Below, in pieces: positions 7,491 to 17,575 of a stretch of DNA of 64,000 bases. Under the pieces are notes generated by a model. The model was not told the origin of the DNA. It worked only from the letters and a program-made list of their open reading frames with translations, and did no database searches. The position numbers were made by a program, and so were the translations under genes. Origin of the DNA: Hyphomicrobiales bacterium (lineage in GTDB: Bacteria > Pseudomonadota > Alphaproteobacteria > Rhizobiales > Rhizobiaceae); the NCBI GenBank assembly GCA_900473685.1, contig UCNE01000014.1, positions 62,001 to 126,000 of the forward strand. The letters run 5' to 3'. Position 1 is the first letter of the stretch, and every line of letters starts with the position of its first letter.

Positions 7491-10400
7491 ATGAACTTTT
7501 CCGCCTGGTCCATCCGCAACCCGATCGCGCCGATCCTGGGCTTTGCGCTTCTGCTCTACTTGGGAATTCAATCGTTCTACGCATTGCCGATCACCCGGTT
7601 CCCGAACATCGATGTTCCGGTGGTCGCGATCACCGTGACCCAGAACGGCGCCTCGCCGTCGGAACTGGAAATGCAGGTGACCAAGGAGGTCGAGGACGCT
7701 GTCGCCTCGATCGCCGGCGTCGATGAAATCCAGTCGACCGTCACTGACGGGCAATCGGTCACATCTGTCGTTTTCCGGATCGAAAAGCCGACAGAAGAAG
7801 CCGTCCAGGATACCAAGGACGCCATCGACCGCATCCGCAGCGATCTGCCTGCCGACGTTGAAGAACCGGTCGTCACCAAGATCGATGTTGAAGGTCAGGC
7901 CATCCAGACCTTCTCAGTGACATCGCCGGACATGACGCTGGAGGAGCTGTCCTGGTTCGTCGACGACACCATCAAGCGCGCCCTGCAGGGCCAGGTCGGC
8001 GTTGGCCGGATCGACCGCTACGGCGGCTCCGACCGGGAGATCAAGGTCGAACTCGACCCGAGCAAGCTTGATTCCTTCGGCATCACCGCACCGGATGTCA
8101 ACAATCAGCTGCGCAGCACCAACGTCGACCTCGGCTCCGGCCGCGGCCAGATCGGTGGCAACGAACAGACCATCCGCACACTCGGCGATGCCCGCAACGT
8201 GGCCCAGCTCGCCAATACGACGATCGCGCTGCCCAATGGCCGGTTCGTAAAACTCTCCGATCTCGGCACCGTCACCGATACCTATGAAGAGCAAAAATCC
8301 TTCTCGCGTTTCAATGGCGACGCATCGGTCACCTTCGCAGTGTTCCGGTCCAAGGGCGCCAGCGAGGTCTCGGTCGCCGAAACCGTGGCGAAAAGCCTCG
8401 ATACGGTTCGTGTCGCCCATCCCGAAGTCAACATCGCGATGGTCGATGACTCTGTCTATTTCACCTACGGCAATTATGAAGCTGCATTGCACACGCTGCT
8501 GGAAGGCTCGATCCTTGCCGTCATCGTCGTGCTCCTCTTCCTGAGAAACTGGCGGGCGACGCTTATCGCCGCAGTTGCCCTGCCTCTGTCCGCGATCCCG
8601 ACATTCTGGATCATGGATCTGATGGGCTTCTCGCTCAATCTCGTCAGTTTCCTGGCGCTAACGCTGGCAACGGGTATTCTCGTCGACGACGCAATCGTCG
8701 AGATCGAGAACATCGCCCGGCATATCAAGATGGGCAAGACGCCCTATCGAGCCTCGCTCGACGCCGCCGACGAGATCGGGCTTGCGGTCATTGCCACCAG
8801 TTTCACCATTATCGCCGTCTTCGTGCCGGTCTCGTTCATGCCCGGTATTGCCGGACAATATTTCATCCAGTTCGGCCTGACAGTCGCGTTCTCCGTCTTT
8901 TTCTCATTGATGGTGGCGCGCCTGATCACCCCGCTGATGGCGGCCTATCTGATGAAGCCCGAAGACGGCGTTGACGATCATCACGACAATGATGGCCGCC
9001 TGATGAAGGGCTATACCTGGCTGGTCAGTGCCACGACCCGCCGCTGGTACATGCGTTACGCCACCATGCTTGTCGCTTTCGCATTCCTGGCAGGCTCGCT
9101 GGCCCTAATGGCACAGGTGCCCGGCAGCTTCATGCCGCCGGACGATTCGTCGCGCGTCGTGCTGTCAGTCGAATTGCCGCCAAACGCAACTCTTGCCGAA
9201 ACCGACGCCACGACCGAACAGATATATGAAGCCGTACGCAGTATCGATGGGGTCGAGAGCGTCTTCGTACTCGGCGGCGCATCGCCGAAGGGCGACCTGG
9301 AACTGCGCCGTGCAACGGTTCGCATCATTCTCGGAACGATCGACCATTCGCTTGTCAAAACCCTGGTCAACAAGGGCCTCGGCGGCCTTCCCGTCATTGG
9401 GCAATATATGCCGAAGATGAAGATGGATGGCCGGACACGCCCGCAATGGGACGTCGAAAAAGACATCTTCGCCAACCTGCGCGGCATTCCGGATGTGCGC
9501 ATCAGCAAGCTGAATGACCGCGGCGAGCGTGAGCTAACCTTCAACTTCCTGTCGTCCAACGAAGACGACCTGAATGCGGCGGTCAGCCTGCTGGAAGGCA
9601 AGCTGCGCGCGTCCCCTATCCTGTCCAACGTCAGCTCGGAAGGAGCCCTGCCCCGGCCGGAACTTCAGATTCATCCCCGCAAGGATGAAATCGCGCGTCT
9701 CGGCATCACGCCGCAGCAGATTTCCCAGACGATCCGCGTCGCCACGACCGGTGACGTCGATGCGGCGCTGACCAAGATCTCGCTTGATAACCGGCTGATT
9801 CCGATCCGGGTACAAACGTCGCTCGACGTGCGCCGTGACCTCGCTGCAATCGGTGCCTTGAAGGTGAAGACCGCATCAGGCTCGACGGTTCCGATCGATA
9901 GCGTCGCCGATATCAGCTACTCCGAAGGACCAAGCTCGATCCTACGCAACGCCCGCAACAAGGTTGCCTCGATCGGCTCCGATGTACCGCAGGGGACCGC
10001 GCTCGACACCTCGACCGCAGAGTTCAAGCGGATCGTCGACGAAACGAAGCTGCCATCGACAGTGCGGCTTGCCGAGAGCGGCGACACCAAGATCCAGAGC
10101 GAAATGATGCAGAGCTTCGGCAATGCCATGCTGCTCGGGTTGCTGATGGTTCTGGTGGTGCTCATCCTATTGTTCAAGGATGTGATCCAGCCGTTCACCA
10201 TCCTGTTGTCGCTGCCTTTGGCAATCGGCGGTGTCGCGGTAGCCTTGATCCTGACACGCAATGCCTTCTCGATGCCTGTCATGATCGGGGTGCTGATGCT
10301 GATGGGTATCGTCACCAAGAACGCCATCCTGCTGGTCGATTTCGCCGTCGAGATGAAGCGACAGGGCATGGAGCGGGTGCAGGCCATGATCGAGGCCGGC

Positions 10401-10796
10401 CGCAAGCGCGCCCAGCCGATCATCATGACCTCGATCGCCATGTCGGCAGGCATGATCCCCTCGGCGCTCGGCATCGGAGAAGGTGGCTCGTTCCGGGCAC
10501 CGATGGCGATTGCCGTTATCGGCGGCATCATCGTCTCCACCGTGCTGTCACTTCTCGTCGTGCCATCGTTCTTCCTGATCATGGACGACGTATCGCGCCT
10601 GATGGGCTGGTTGTTCGGCCGCATGGTTGGCAAGAAGGACGAGGAACTGGAAGTGCTTGAAAACGAAGCGCTCACCGGCATCGTCACCGATCAAAGCAAG
10701 GCGATCGACGAGTTGGAGAAGCGGTTGGACAAGTTGGAAGGGCCAAAGCGCCCCAACAACGTCATCAACCATCCGGCAGCACTCGCAGCTGAATAG
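7491..10796 (+). CDS. RND efflux transporter permease (AcrB/HAE1-like)
   Basis: This 1101-residue proton-driven pump has the N-terminal IRNPIAPILGFALL anchor helix, two large periplasmic loops and 12 membrane spans in two repeats. The proton-relay DD pair lies in TM4 (GILVDDAIVEIENIARH, about residue 400). The second repeat contains LMLMGIVTKNAILLVDFA. The protein carries an extra hydrophilic, coiled-coil-prone C-terminal tail of about 60 residues after the last helix (KKDEELEVLENEA... DELEKRLDKLEG), longer than in AcrB. The start follows the adaptor by 14 bases with an AGAG site. The operon is closed by a bidirectional terminator at 10811. Confidence 0.93.
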   Translation: MNFSAWSIRNPIAPILGFALLLYLGIQSFYALPITRFPNIDVPVVAITVTQNGASPSELEMQVTKEVEDAVASIAGVDEIQSTVTDGQSVTSVVFRIEKPTEEAVQDTKDAIDRIRSDLPADVEEPVVTKIDVEGQAIQTFSVTSPDMTLEELSWFVDDTIKRALQGQVGVGRIDRYGGSDREIKVELDPSKLDSFGITAPDVNNQLRSTNVDLGSGRGQIGGNEQTIRTLGDARNVAQLANTTIALPNGRFVKLSDLGTVTDTYEEQKSFSRFNGDASVTFAVFRSKGASEVSVAETVAKSLDTVRVAHPEVNIAMVDDSVYFTYGNYEAALHTLLEGSILAVIVVLLFLRNWRATLIAAVALPLSAIPTFWIMDLMGFSLNLVSFLALTLATGILVDDAIVEIENIARHIKMGKTPYRASLDAADEIGLAVIATSFTIIAVFVPVSFMPGIAGQYFIQFGLTVAFSVFFSLMVARLITPLMAAYLMKPEDGVDDHHDNDGRLMKGYTWLVSATTRRWYMRYATMLVAFAFLAGSLALMAQVPGSFMPPDDSSRVVLSVELPPNATLAETDATTEQIYEAVRSIDGVESVFVLGGASPKGDLELRRATVRIILGTIDHSLVKTLVNKGLGGLPVIGQYMPKMKMDGRTRPQWDVEKDIFANLRGIPDVRISKLNDRGERELTFNFLSSNEDDLNAAVSLLEGKLRASPILSNVSSEGALPRPELQIHPRKDEIARLGITPQQISQTIRVATTGDVDAALTKISLDNRLIPIRVQTSLDVRRDLAAIGALKVKTASGSTVPIDSVADISYSEGPSSILRNARNKVASIGSDVPQGTALDTSTAEFKRIVDETKLPSTVRLAESGDTKIQSEMMQSFGNAMLLGLLMVLVVLILLFKDVIQPFTILLSLPLAIGGVAVALILTRNAFSMPVMIGVLMLMGIVTKNAILLVDFAVEMKRQGMERVQAMIEAGRKRAQPIIMTSIAMSAGMIPSALGIGEGGSFRAPMAIAVIGGIIVSTVLSLLVVPSFFLIMDDVSRLMGWLFGRMVGKKDEELEVLENEALTGIVTDQSKAIDELEKRLDKLEGPKRPNNVINHPAALAAE

Positions 10797-10810
10797 GTTT
10801 CCGAAAACAA

Positions 10811-10845
10811 AAAGCCCGGCCGCATCGCAATGCGGCCGGGCCTTT
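10811..10845. terminator. Bidirectional intrinsic terminator between RND permease and ureG
   Basis: GC-rich stem GCCCGGCCGCA / TGCGGCCGGGC flanked by A-run on the left and CTTT on the right. It lies between two convergent genes, so it can end transcription of both strands. Confidence 0.85.
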
Positions 10846-10862
10846 CCGTTTAGGAGTGTAGA

Positions 10863-11474
<612 letters not shown>

Positions 11475-11509
11475 CGCAATATTCCTTTCAAGAAGCGGGC
11501 TCTAAACCG

Positions 11510-12181
11510 TCAGGACCGGAAGAGCCGCGAATGCAAAGTCTCGTGGCGCAGCGCTGAAATATCAGCGGTAATGGTCGCGGAACCAAGATCATCCAGCGTG
11601 CTCGTCGCAGCCCGTGCCGCTGTTTCAGCGATCACCGGTTCCAGCCCGGCAAGCACACCAACGCCATGCGTCTGCCCCATCACCCCGCAACGGATTGCCA
11701 CCGAGACCAGATTGGATGCCGTCGAATGCAGGTAGGCAGCCAGCGCCGGTTCCAGCCCGGCACGATGCGCACCCGCAACCACGCCGACTGCAACAGGATA
11801 GGCAACCGCACCGGTCAGCGCTTCCAAAACCGGATGCGGCCAATGGGCGGCGGCTGTCAGAAACGCCTCCCCCTGCAGCATCGTTTCCATATGTCGCTCG
11901 CGCGATCCTGCCAGGGCTTCCGCCAGTTCCCGCACCGCTACAAGCCGGGGCGGATCGCCACACGCCTGATAGCTCTCGGCCAGCAACACCACGTCATTCC
12001 AACTCGAACCGTGCTCGATCAGCGCTTGCAACCATCGGGCAAGTTCGGGCGCATCGGTCACCAGGCCATCGTGCACTGCCTGCTCAAGCCCACCGGAATA
12101 GGAAAATGCCCCGACCGGAAAGGCCGGCGACAACCATGTCACCAGCCGCAGCAGCGCTTTGGTGCCAAGATGGTCAGTCAT
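11510..12181 (-). CDS. ureF: Urease accessory protein UreF
   Basis: This 223-residue, mostly helical protein has the UreF signature [20 protein letters not shown]. UreF acts as a GTPase-gating partner linking UreG to the UreD-apo-urease complex. The ATG at 12181 was chosen because it gives the typical N-terminus and overlaps the ureE stop by 8 bases, implying translational coupling; an in-frame start at 12229 would add 16 residues read from inside ureE. The sequence is otherwise normal for the family. Confidence 0.95.
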   Translation of the reverse strand: MTDHLGTKALLRLVTWLSPAFPVGAFSYSGGLEQAVHDGLVTDAPELARWLQALIEHGSSWNDVVLLAESYQACGDPPRLVAVRELAEALAGSRERHMETMLQGEAFLTAAAHWPHPVLEALTGAVAYPVAVGVVAGAHRAGLEPALAAYLHSTASNLVSVAIRCGVMGQTHGVGVLAGLEPVIAETAARAATSTLDDLGSATITADISALRHETLHSRLFRS

Positions 12182-12656
12182 GGGCGTGATGGTGGCTGCC
12201 ATGTCCATGCGAATGCCCACCAGAGCCATGATAGGCGCCGCGCATCGGCTGGAACGGTTCCGTCACCTCGCCGACCGCCGCTCCCAAACCTTCCAGCATC
12301 GCCTTGATGACCGGATCGCGCAGGATCAGGACCCGGTCCAGCCGGATTTCGGCGGCAAGATGCCGGTTGCCGAGATGCCAGGCGAGTTCGATCAGGTGAA
12401 GCGGGTCACGTGGCCGGATATCGTAGAGTGGCTCATTGATGGCAGCGATACGAACGTACTCCCCGGTGTCCAGAACCAGCAGATCGCCATCGGCCAGCAT
12501 GACGGGCTCCTTCAGGTCGAGCATCACCACGTCGTCATTGTCGAGATGCAGCAATTTCCGGCGCACATGGCGCTGGTCATGAGCAAGCGCGATGGTGTGA
12601 AGCGGCGCCTTGTCTGCCGGGCCGGGAGACAGGATCTGGGTGGAGCGATAGGGCAT
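12174..12656 (-). CDS. ureE: Urease accessory nickel metallochaperone UreE
   Basis: This 160-residue protein has an N-terminal peptide-binding domain and a central metal-binding domain with the conserved [17 protein letters not shown] stretch, which holds the interface His. The C-terminal tail ends [16 protein letters not shown], a histidine-rich nickel store. It hands nickel to UreG. It overlaps ureF. Upstream lies a strong terminator (12698-12740) that ends the peroxiredoxin transcript, so ureEFG either depend on read-through or on a promoter in the roughly 40 bases in front of ureE. Confidence 0.97.
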   Translation of the reverse strand: MPYRSTQILSPGPADKAPLHTIALAHDQRHVRRKLLHLDNDDVVMLDLKEPVMLADGDLLVLDTGEYVRIAAINEPLYDIRPRDPLHLIELAWHLGNRHLAAEIRLDRVLILRDPVIKAMLEGLGAAVGEVTEPFQPMRGAYHGSGGHSHGHGSHHHAHD

Positions 12657-12697
12657 TCAGCGAGCCTTCAAATTCATTCATGCCACTGTAACAACAA

Positions 12698-12740
12698 AAA
12701 AATCCGGCGCCAGACCAAACAGGCCCGGCGCCGGATTTGA
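12698..12740 (-). terminator. Intrinsic terminator downstream of peroxiredoxin gene
   Basis: Stem AAATCCGGCGCC / GGCGCCGGATTT with a 15-base loop, followed on the minus strand by a run of T (seven A on the plus strand at 12696-12702). It lies between the peroxiredoxin stop and ureE. Confidence 0.8.
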
Positions 12741-12762
12741 CGAAAATCACCCGTGCCTGAAA

Positions 12763-13305
12763 TCAGGCAGCGATCTTGTCCGACCGCAGCGCGCCGAGAA
12801 TGTTCTGCGGCGACGAGACGCCATACGGGTCGCTGTCGGCATTGTCGCAATAGCCTTCTTCTTCGAACCACTGCTCGACGACACCGTCATTGATGACGGC
12901 GGCATAGCGCCAGGAGCGCATGCCGAAGCCAAGATTGTCCTTGGAAACGAGCATGCCCATCTTGCGGGTGAACTCGCCGGAGCCATCCGGGATCAGCTTG
13001 ACGTTTTCGAGGTTCTGCGACTTGCCCCAGGCATTCATGACGAAGGCGTCGTTGACGGAGATGCAATAGATCGCGTCGATGCCCTCGGCATTGAAGTCGG
13101 CAGCCAGCTTTTCAAAGTCAGGAAGCTGGAAAGTCGAGCAGGTCGGCGTAAATGCACCCGGCAGCGAGAACAGGATGACGCGCTTGCCGGCAAAATAATC
13201 AGCGGACGAAACGTCCTGCCAGCGGAACGGATTGGCACCGCCAACGGCTTCGTCGCGAACACGCGTGCGGAAGGTAACGGACGGCACTTTTCTGCCAATG
13301 ATCAT
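12763..13305 (-). CDS. Peroxiredoxin, Prx5-like
   Basis: This 180-residue thioredoxin-fold peroxidase has the Prx5-type active site LPGAFTPTCS with the peroxidatic Cys. WGKSQ, ENVKLIPDGSGEFTRKMGM and the RSWRYAAVINDGVVEQWFEE core follow. It reduces hydrogen peroxide and alkyl hydroperoxides using a thiol donor. The ATG at 13305 has an AAGGAG site; the upstream in-frame extension crosses non-coding sequence. It has its own upstream gap (185 bases) and terminator, so it is probably an independent unit placed between the DUF2459 gene and ureE. It is not part of the standard urease gene set. Confidence 0.93.
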   Translation of the reverse strand: MIIGRKVPSVTFRTRVRDEAVGGANPFRWQDVSSADYFAGKRVILFSLPGAFTPTCSTFQLPDFEKLAADFNAEGIDAIYCISVNDAFVMNAWGKSQNLENVKLIPDGSGEFTRKMGMLVSKDNLGFGMRSWRYAAVINDGVVEQWFEEEGYCDNADSDPYGVSSPQNILGALRSDKIAA

Positions 13306-13489
13306 GATGGATACTCCTTGAAAGGTAAACGCCCCGCGCGGCAGGTCTTGGGAGGAGCCCGGCACAGGAGGTGAACCGTTTTTACAACATCTCGTGCTGC
13401 CCTGCAGCATAAACCGGACGAAAAAGGCGCCCCGCATGGCTGACCTGCGCCGGGCGCATGACTGTGCCTGCGACAAAAAGTCAATAATT

Positions 13490-14170
13490 TCAATTATACA
13501 GCGCCAGCGATGCCGACAGGGAAACCGGCAACGGGTTCCACCAGCCAGTCCGTAAACCCGCCTCGCGAAGCGCCTTGGCCGTCCAGGTATTGCAGCCGGC
13601 GACGGCGCTGAACCAGCCATGCGCTTCGAAAAACCGGTCGTTGGGACCATAGGCAGTATCCGGGATCGCCTCGATCCTGCCATCGATGCGAGCAAAGCTG
13701 GCCTCGATGAAGGACAGCAGCCGTTCATATCCATCCGGCCCGATCTCGAAGCCCGCTACATGATCCGCCGGCTCGATAACATCACCAGCGATATCGGCGT
13801 GGATGACGGAACGATCAAGCGTCAGCCCCTTGAACAATGGCACCGGCTTCAACTCCGACCATGTGGGCGTCTCGATATAAAACGCCCTGCCACCCCAGCC
13901 GAAAACCAGCCAGCGTGCGTCCGGATGCATTACCGGCATGCCGCTTTCGGCGAGAAACGGAAAGCGGGCCAGCGTTTCCGCATCGATGGGAATGGCAATG
14001 TCCGTATGGATGGGATTGGCGAGCACCAGGATACGATGCGTCTCCGCCTTATCTGTCTTTTCTGCCGGCCACAAAGGCCGAGGCACCAACGTTCCGGCAA
14101 CCACGACAAAAGCGGCCGCAAAAACAATGGCAGCCAGCCAGCGCAAGGGCCGTCTCCACAACATCAGCAT
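13490..14170 (-). CDS. DUF2459 / TIGR02117 family protein
   Basis: This 226-residue protein has an N-terminal membrane anchor (LRWLAAIVFAAAFVVVAGTLV). The family's conserved pattern is visible in VLANPIHTDIAIPI, LVFGWGGRAFYIETPTW and the Cys in GWFSAVAGCNTWTAKALREAGL. The conserved His, Asp and Cys suggest a papain-like or NlpC-like hydrolase fold, but this is inference; no activity is established. It lies 17 bases after ureC in the same direction and so is probably co-transcribed with urease structural genes, as in related rhizobia. Confidence 0.85.
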   Translation of the reverse strand: MLMLWRRPLRWLAAIVFAAAFVVVAGTLVPRPLWPAEKTDKAETHRILVLANPIHTDIAIPIDAETLARFPFLAESGMPVMHPDARWLVFGWGGRAFYIETPTWSELKPVPLFKGLTLDRSVIHADIAGDVIEPADHVAGFEIGPDGYERLLSFIEASFARIDGRIEAIPDTAYGPNDRFFEAHGWFSAVAGCNTWTAKALREAGLRTGWWNPLPVSLSASLALYN

Positions 14171-14187
14171 TTCTCGATCTACACCGG

Positions 14188-15897
14188 CTAGAACATGAAG
14201 TAGCGCTGCGCCATCGGCAAGACGGTTGCGGGTTCGCAGGTCAGAAGTTCACCATCGGCCCGCACCTCGTAGGTTTCCGGATCGACTTCGATATGCGGCG
14301 TCAGGCTGTTGTGGATCATCGAGGCCTTGCTGATGCCGCCACGCGTGTTCTTCACCGCAATCAGTTGCTTTTCCACACCAAGGCGCGCCTGCAACCCGCC
14401 ATCGAGTGACGCCTGCGACACGAAGGTGACCGACGAGCTTGTCCTTGCCTTGCCAAAGGCGCCGAACATATGCCGGTAATGCACCGGCTGCGGCGTCGGG
14501 ATCGAGGCATTGGGATCGCCCATCGGCGCGGCCGCGATCATGCCGCCGAGCAGGACCATATCGGGTTTGACGCCAAAGAAAGCGGGGTTCCAGATCACCA
14601 GATCGGCACGCTTTCCGGGTTCGATCGAGCCGATTTCGTGGGAAAGGCCCTGCGCGATCGCCGGGTTGATGGTGTATTTGGCAATATAGCGCCGGACGCG
14701 GAAATTGTCGTTGTCGCCGGTTTCCTGCGCCAACCGGCCCCGCTGCCGCTTCATCTTGTCGGCCGTCTGCCAGGTACGGATCGACACCTCGCCGACGCGG
14801 CCCATGGCCTGGCTATCGGACGAAATGATCGAGAAGGCGCCGATGTCGTGGAGAATATCTTCGGCCGCAATGGTTTCCTTGCGGATCCGGCTTTCGGCAA
14901 ACGCAATATCTTCCGGGATGGACGGCGACAGGTGATGGCAGACCATGAGCATGTCGAGATGCTCGGCCAGTGTATTGACCGTGTAGGGCCGTGTCGGGTT
15001 GGTCGAGGACGGAATGACGTTCGACTGGCCGCAGATCTTGATGATGTCGGGAGCATGGCCGCCGCCGGCGCCTTCCGTATGAAACGCATGGATCGTGCGG
15101 CCCTTGATGGCGCCGATCGTATCCTCGACGAAACCGCTTTCGTTCAACGTATCGGTATGGATCATCACCTGCACGTCAAAGGCATCGGCAACAGACAGGC
15201 AATTGTCGATGGCGGCCGGCGTCGTGCCCCAGTCCTCGTGCAGCTTCAGGCTGGACGCTCCGGCAAGGATCATCTCTTCGATCGGTGCCGGAAGGGAAGC
15301 GTTGCCCTTGCCGGCCAGCGCCAGGTTCATCGGAAAGCCATCAAAGCTCTCGATCATCCGCTCGATATGCCAGGCGCCGGTGCAGGTCGTCGCCAGCGTC
15401 CCGTGCGCCGGACCGGAGCCACCGCCGAGCATGGTGGTAATGCCCGACATCAGGGCTTCCTCGATCTGTTGCGGGCAGATGAAATGGATATGGGCGTCCA
15501 TGCCGCCTGCCGTGACGATCTTGCCCTCCCCGGCGATCACCTCCGTCGAAGGGCCGACGATGATGGTCACACCCGGCTGGGTATCCGGATTTCCGGCTTT
15601 GCCGATCGCGGCAATGCGGCCGTTCTTCAGGCCGATATCGGCCTTGACGATGCCGGTATGATCAACAATCAGCGCATTGGTGATGACGGTATCGACCGCC
15701 CCTTGCGCCCGCGTGGCCTGGCTCTGGCCCATGCCGTCGCGAATGACCTTGCCGCCGCCGAACTTCACCTCGTTGCCATAGGTGGTAAAGTCTTTTTCCA
15801 CCTCGATGAACAGCTCGGTATCGGCCAGCCGAACCTTATCGCCGGTGGTGGGGCCGAACATGCTGGCATAGGCCGCGCGCGACATTTTGTAGGACAT
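14188..15897 (-). CDS. ureC: Urease alpha (catalytic) subunit UreC
   Basis: This 569-residue protein is full length for bacterial UreC. The di-nickel ligands are all present: H136 and H138 in DAHIHF, the carbamylated lysine K218 in [11 protein letters not shown]247, H273 and D361 in [12 protein letters not shown]. The mobile-flap pair C320-H321 is in MVCHHLSP. It hydrolyses urea to ammonia and carbamate in the cytoplasm with UreA and UreB. It starts 5 bases after the GT29-like gene stop. No key residue is missing. Confidence 0.99.
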   Translation of the reverse strand: MSYKMSRAAYASMFGPTTGDKVRLADTELFIEVEKDFTTYGNEVKFGGGKVIRDGMGQSQATRAQGAVDTVITNALIVDHTGIVKADIGLKNGRIAAIGKAGNPDTQPGVTIIVGPSTEVIAGEGKIVTAGGMDAHIHFICPQQIEEALMSGITTMLGGGSGPAHGTLATTCTGAWHIERMIESFDGFPMNLALAGKGNASLPAPIEEMILAGASSLKLHEDWGTTPAAIDNCLSVADAFDVQVMIHTDTLNESGFVEDTIGAIKGRTIHAFHTEGAGGGHAPDIIKICGQSNVIPSSTNPTRPYTVNTLAEHLDMLMVCHHLSPSIPEDIAFAESRIRKETIAAEDILHDIGAFSIISSDSQAMGRVGEVSIRTWQTADKMKRQRGRLAQETGDNDNFRVRRYIAKYTINPAIAQGLSHEIGSIEPGKRADLVIWNPAFFGVKPDMVLLGGMIAAAPMGDPNASIPTPQPVHYRHMFGAFGKARTSSSVTFVSQASLDGGLQARLGVEKQLIAVKNTRGGISKASMIHNSLTPHIEVDPETYEVRADGELLTCEPATVLPMAQRYFMF

Positions 15898-15902
15898 GGT
15901 GA

Positions 15903-16559
15903 TCAGGCTCCCTGAGCAAAAGCGGGTAAATTCGTCTGGTCGAGGCGCGAGAGCTGCCCCTTGGAAATCAGGTCATCGACATAACGCCGTTCGGCCGCGA
16001 ACGGGTGCCATTCCCAGCCGGCATGGCCGAAACCGGCAAGCACCACGCGGTCGCCCGGCCGCTGCCAATGTGCCAACACTTCGGCAATCACAATCAGGCC
16101 GCTGCTCGGCACGACATAGACGCCCGTATCGAACTGTTTCAGCCCGGCATCGACACGCTCATGCGTGGAGGCCGGAACCGTGTGGAAGGTGCGGCCAGTC
16201 GCCTTGGCAAAGGCTAAAAAACCATCTGTATAGTCGTCGCAGAGATCATCGAGATCCGGGTGCGTGACGGCCAGCTGCGGCCGCAGCGTCTCGAATTTTC
16301 CAGCGTTACGGACACACCAGATGGCACGCGCCCGTCGCACCGCCGCACTCGTCTTCCATGCGCCACCACCCAGCATTGCCAGCGCCGGGCGTCCGGTGTT
16401 GCAGACGGCGACGATATCCGTCCTGTCTCCACCCGCACCGCAGGAGCGGCAATCGTTGAAGCGGATGACCAGATCGGCAGCATCGATCACCATAGCCGCG
16501 CCGTCCGGCACCGGGCCATTGCCAACGATCATGATGGTCCGGCTCGCGGTCACGGACAC
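15903..16559 (-). CDS. GT29 sialyltransferase-like protein of the urease operon ('urease operon accessory protein')
   Basis: This 218-residue protein carries patterns matching all diagnostic sialyltransferase motifs. An L-motif-like start is [12 protein letters not shown]...[10 protein letters not shown] (9-35). The S motif is [15 protein letters not shown]...VVLAGFG (151-178). A VS-type His-x4-Glu is H185-P-F-A-A-E190. There is no signal peptide or anchor, so it is likely cytoplasmic, unlike eukaryotic Golgi enzymes. Rhizobial homologues are usually named only for their position in the urease operon. It lies 1 base after the LprI-like gene and 5 bases before ureC, so it is tightly co-expressed. 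A nucleotide-sugar or related transferase role is inferred, not shown. Confidence 0.75.
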   Translation of the reverse strand: MSVTASRTIMIVGNGPVPDGAAMVIDAADLVIRFNDCRSCGAGGDRTDIVAVCNTGRPALAMLGGGAWKTSAAVRRARAIWCVRNAGKFETLRPQLAVTHPDLDDLCDDYTDGFLAFAKATGRTFHTVPASTHERVDAGLKQFDTGVYVVPSSGLIVIAEVLAHWQRPGDRVVLAGFGHAGWEWHPFAAERRYVDDLISKGQLSRLDQTNLPAFAQGA

Positions 16560-16560
16560 C

Positions 16561-16992
16561 TCAGTTTCCGGCCCCTTGCGTCAGGCCCTTCAGTTCTTCG
16601 GTGCGCTTCTTCGTCAGATCGGCAAGGCAACCGGAAACCAGCATCGGCTCCATCGATCCGCCGCGCGCCTCAAACCCGGCAAGCTCGCACTGGCCATCGC
16701 GATAATCGATCCATGCGCGCTGGGCTTTCTTCAGGGCATCGACCGCACCGACATAATTGGCATCGATCTCGCCGAGTTCCTTGTCGGTATCCTTCACCGC
16801 CGCCATGGCCTTCTTATAGACCGCGTTCAGCTCGGTATCGGCCGCTTCATAATCCTTGTTGGCACAAATGTTCATGTCCGCCTGGGTTTCGGCTTTAGCG
16901 CAATCGACCTGCGGTTCTCCCTGCGCCTGCGCGAAAGTGACCTGAAGGAGAGTTGCGGCAAGAAAACCTGAAACGAAGAGATACCGCCTCAT
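16561..16992 (-). CDS. LprI/DUF1311 family secreted protein
   Basis: This 143-residue protein has a signal peptide (cleavage near AQAQG). Its mature domain has conserved cysteines: [16 protein letters not shown], the central DGQCELAGF and [11 protein letters not shown]. This is the DUF1311/LprI pattern known from lysozyme-inhibitor-like periplasmic proteins. It overlaps the ureB stop by ATGA and precedes the GT29-like gene by 1 base, so it is translated as part of the urease operon. A secreted protein within a cytoplasmic enzyme operon is unusual; its job there is unknown. Confidence 0.85.
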   Translation of the reverse strand: MRRYLFVSGFLAATLLQVTFAQAQGEPQVDCAKAETQADMNICANKDYEAADTELNAVYKKAMAAVKDTDKELGEIDANYVGAVDALKKAQRAWIDYRDGQCELAGFEARGGSMEPMLVSGCLADLTKKRTEELKGLTQGAGN

Positions 16993-17294
16993 AGCTTGCC
17001 CATCACTTTTTGCCGAAACCCATAGACCTCGCGCTTGCCGGCAAACGGAATGAGCGTGACGCTGCGGGTTTGTCCCGGCTCGAACCGGACGGCCGTCCCA
17101 GCCGGAATATCGAGGCGCCGTCCGTGCGCCACGGCGCGATCGAACAACAGGGCGGCGTTGGTTTCGGCAAAATGATAGTGGCTGCCGACCTGCACCGGGC
17201 GGTCGCCGCTATTGGAAACGTCGAGCGACACCGTTTCCAGTCCGGCATTCAGTTCGATATCACCATCTGCCGCAAGGATTTCACCGGGGATCAT
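16989..17294 (-). CDS. ureB: Urease beta subunit UreB
   Basis: This 101-residue beta subunit starts with the typical MIPGEIL and contains [19 protein letters not shown] and [17 protein letters not shown]. It is a structural subunit that packs around UreC. Size matches the separate three-gene (UreA, UreB, UreC) architecture. It begins 17 bases after DUF1272 and ends overlapping the LprI-like start by 4 bases. Confidence 0.98.
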   Translation of the reverse strand: MIPGEILAADGDIELNAGLETVSLDVSNSGDRPVQVGSHYHFAETNAALLFDRAVAHGRRLDIPAGTAVRFEPGQTRSVTLIPFAGKREVYGFRQKVMGKL

Positions 17295-17311
17295 CGTATC
17301 GTCTCTCCTGT

Positions 17312-17566
17312 TCAGGCAGCTTTGATCGGCGCGCAGCCATCCGCTTTCAAGACACGCTCGGTGGATGCCGGAAACTTGCCAAGCTTGGCGGCGGGGCGAA
17401 CCGGGCGGCGAACAAGTTCGCCGCTACAGTTCGGGCATTGCCCATAGAGAACATCAGTGACGCACTGCGTGCAGAAGGTGCATTCGAAACTGCAGATCAT
17501 GGCTTCGCGGCTACCCGGCGGCAGGTCCTTGTCGCAGCATTCGCAATTGGGTCTCAGTTGCAGCAT
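17312..17566 (-). CDS. DUF1272 cysteine-rich small protein
   Basis: This 84-residue protein opens with [19 protein letters not shown] and continues [14 protein letters not shown] and [12 protein letters not shown]. It has cysteine pairs expected to bind one or two zinc ions. This is the DUF1272 family, found between ureA and ureB in rhizobia. It lies 9 bases after ureA and 17 before ureB. A zinc-ribbon protein in a nickel-enzyme operon could be a metal-handling or assembly factor, but no function is established. Confidence 0.88.
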   Translation of the reverse strand: MLQLRPNCECCDKDLPPGSREAMICSFECTFCTQCVTDVLYGQCPNCSGELVRRPVRPAAKLGKFPASTERVLKADGCAPIKAA

Positions 17567-17575
17567 GGTCTTTCC

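Noticed and set aside
13306-13734. N-terminal extension of the peroxiredoxin
   Set aside because: The extra codons overlap the DUF2459 gene and intergenic DNA, and a good ribosome site precedes the ATG at 13305.
14470-15915. Open frame of 481 codons on the plus strand opposite ureC
   Set aside because: It is fully antisense to ureC, has Arg/Asp/Gly/His-heavy composition typical of shadow frames in GC-rich DNA, and no ribosome site or recognisable domain.
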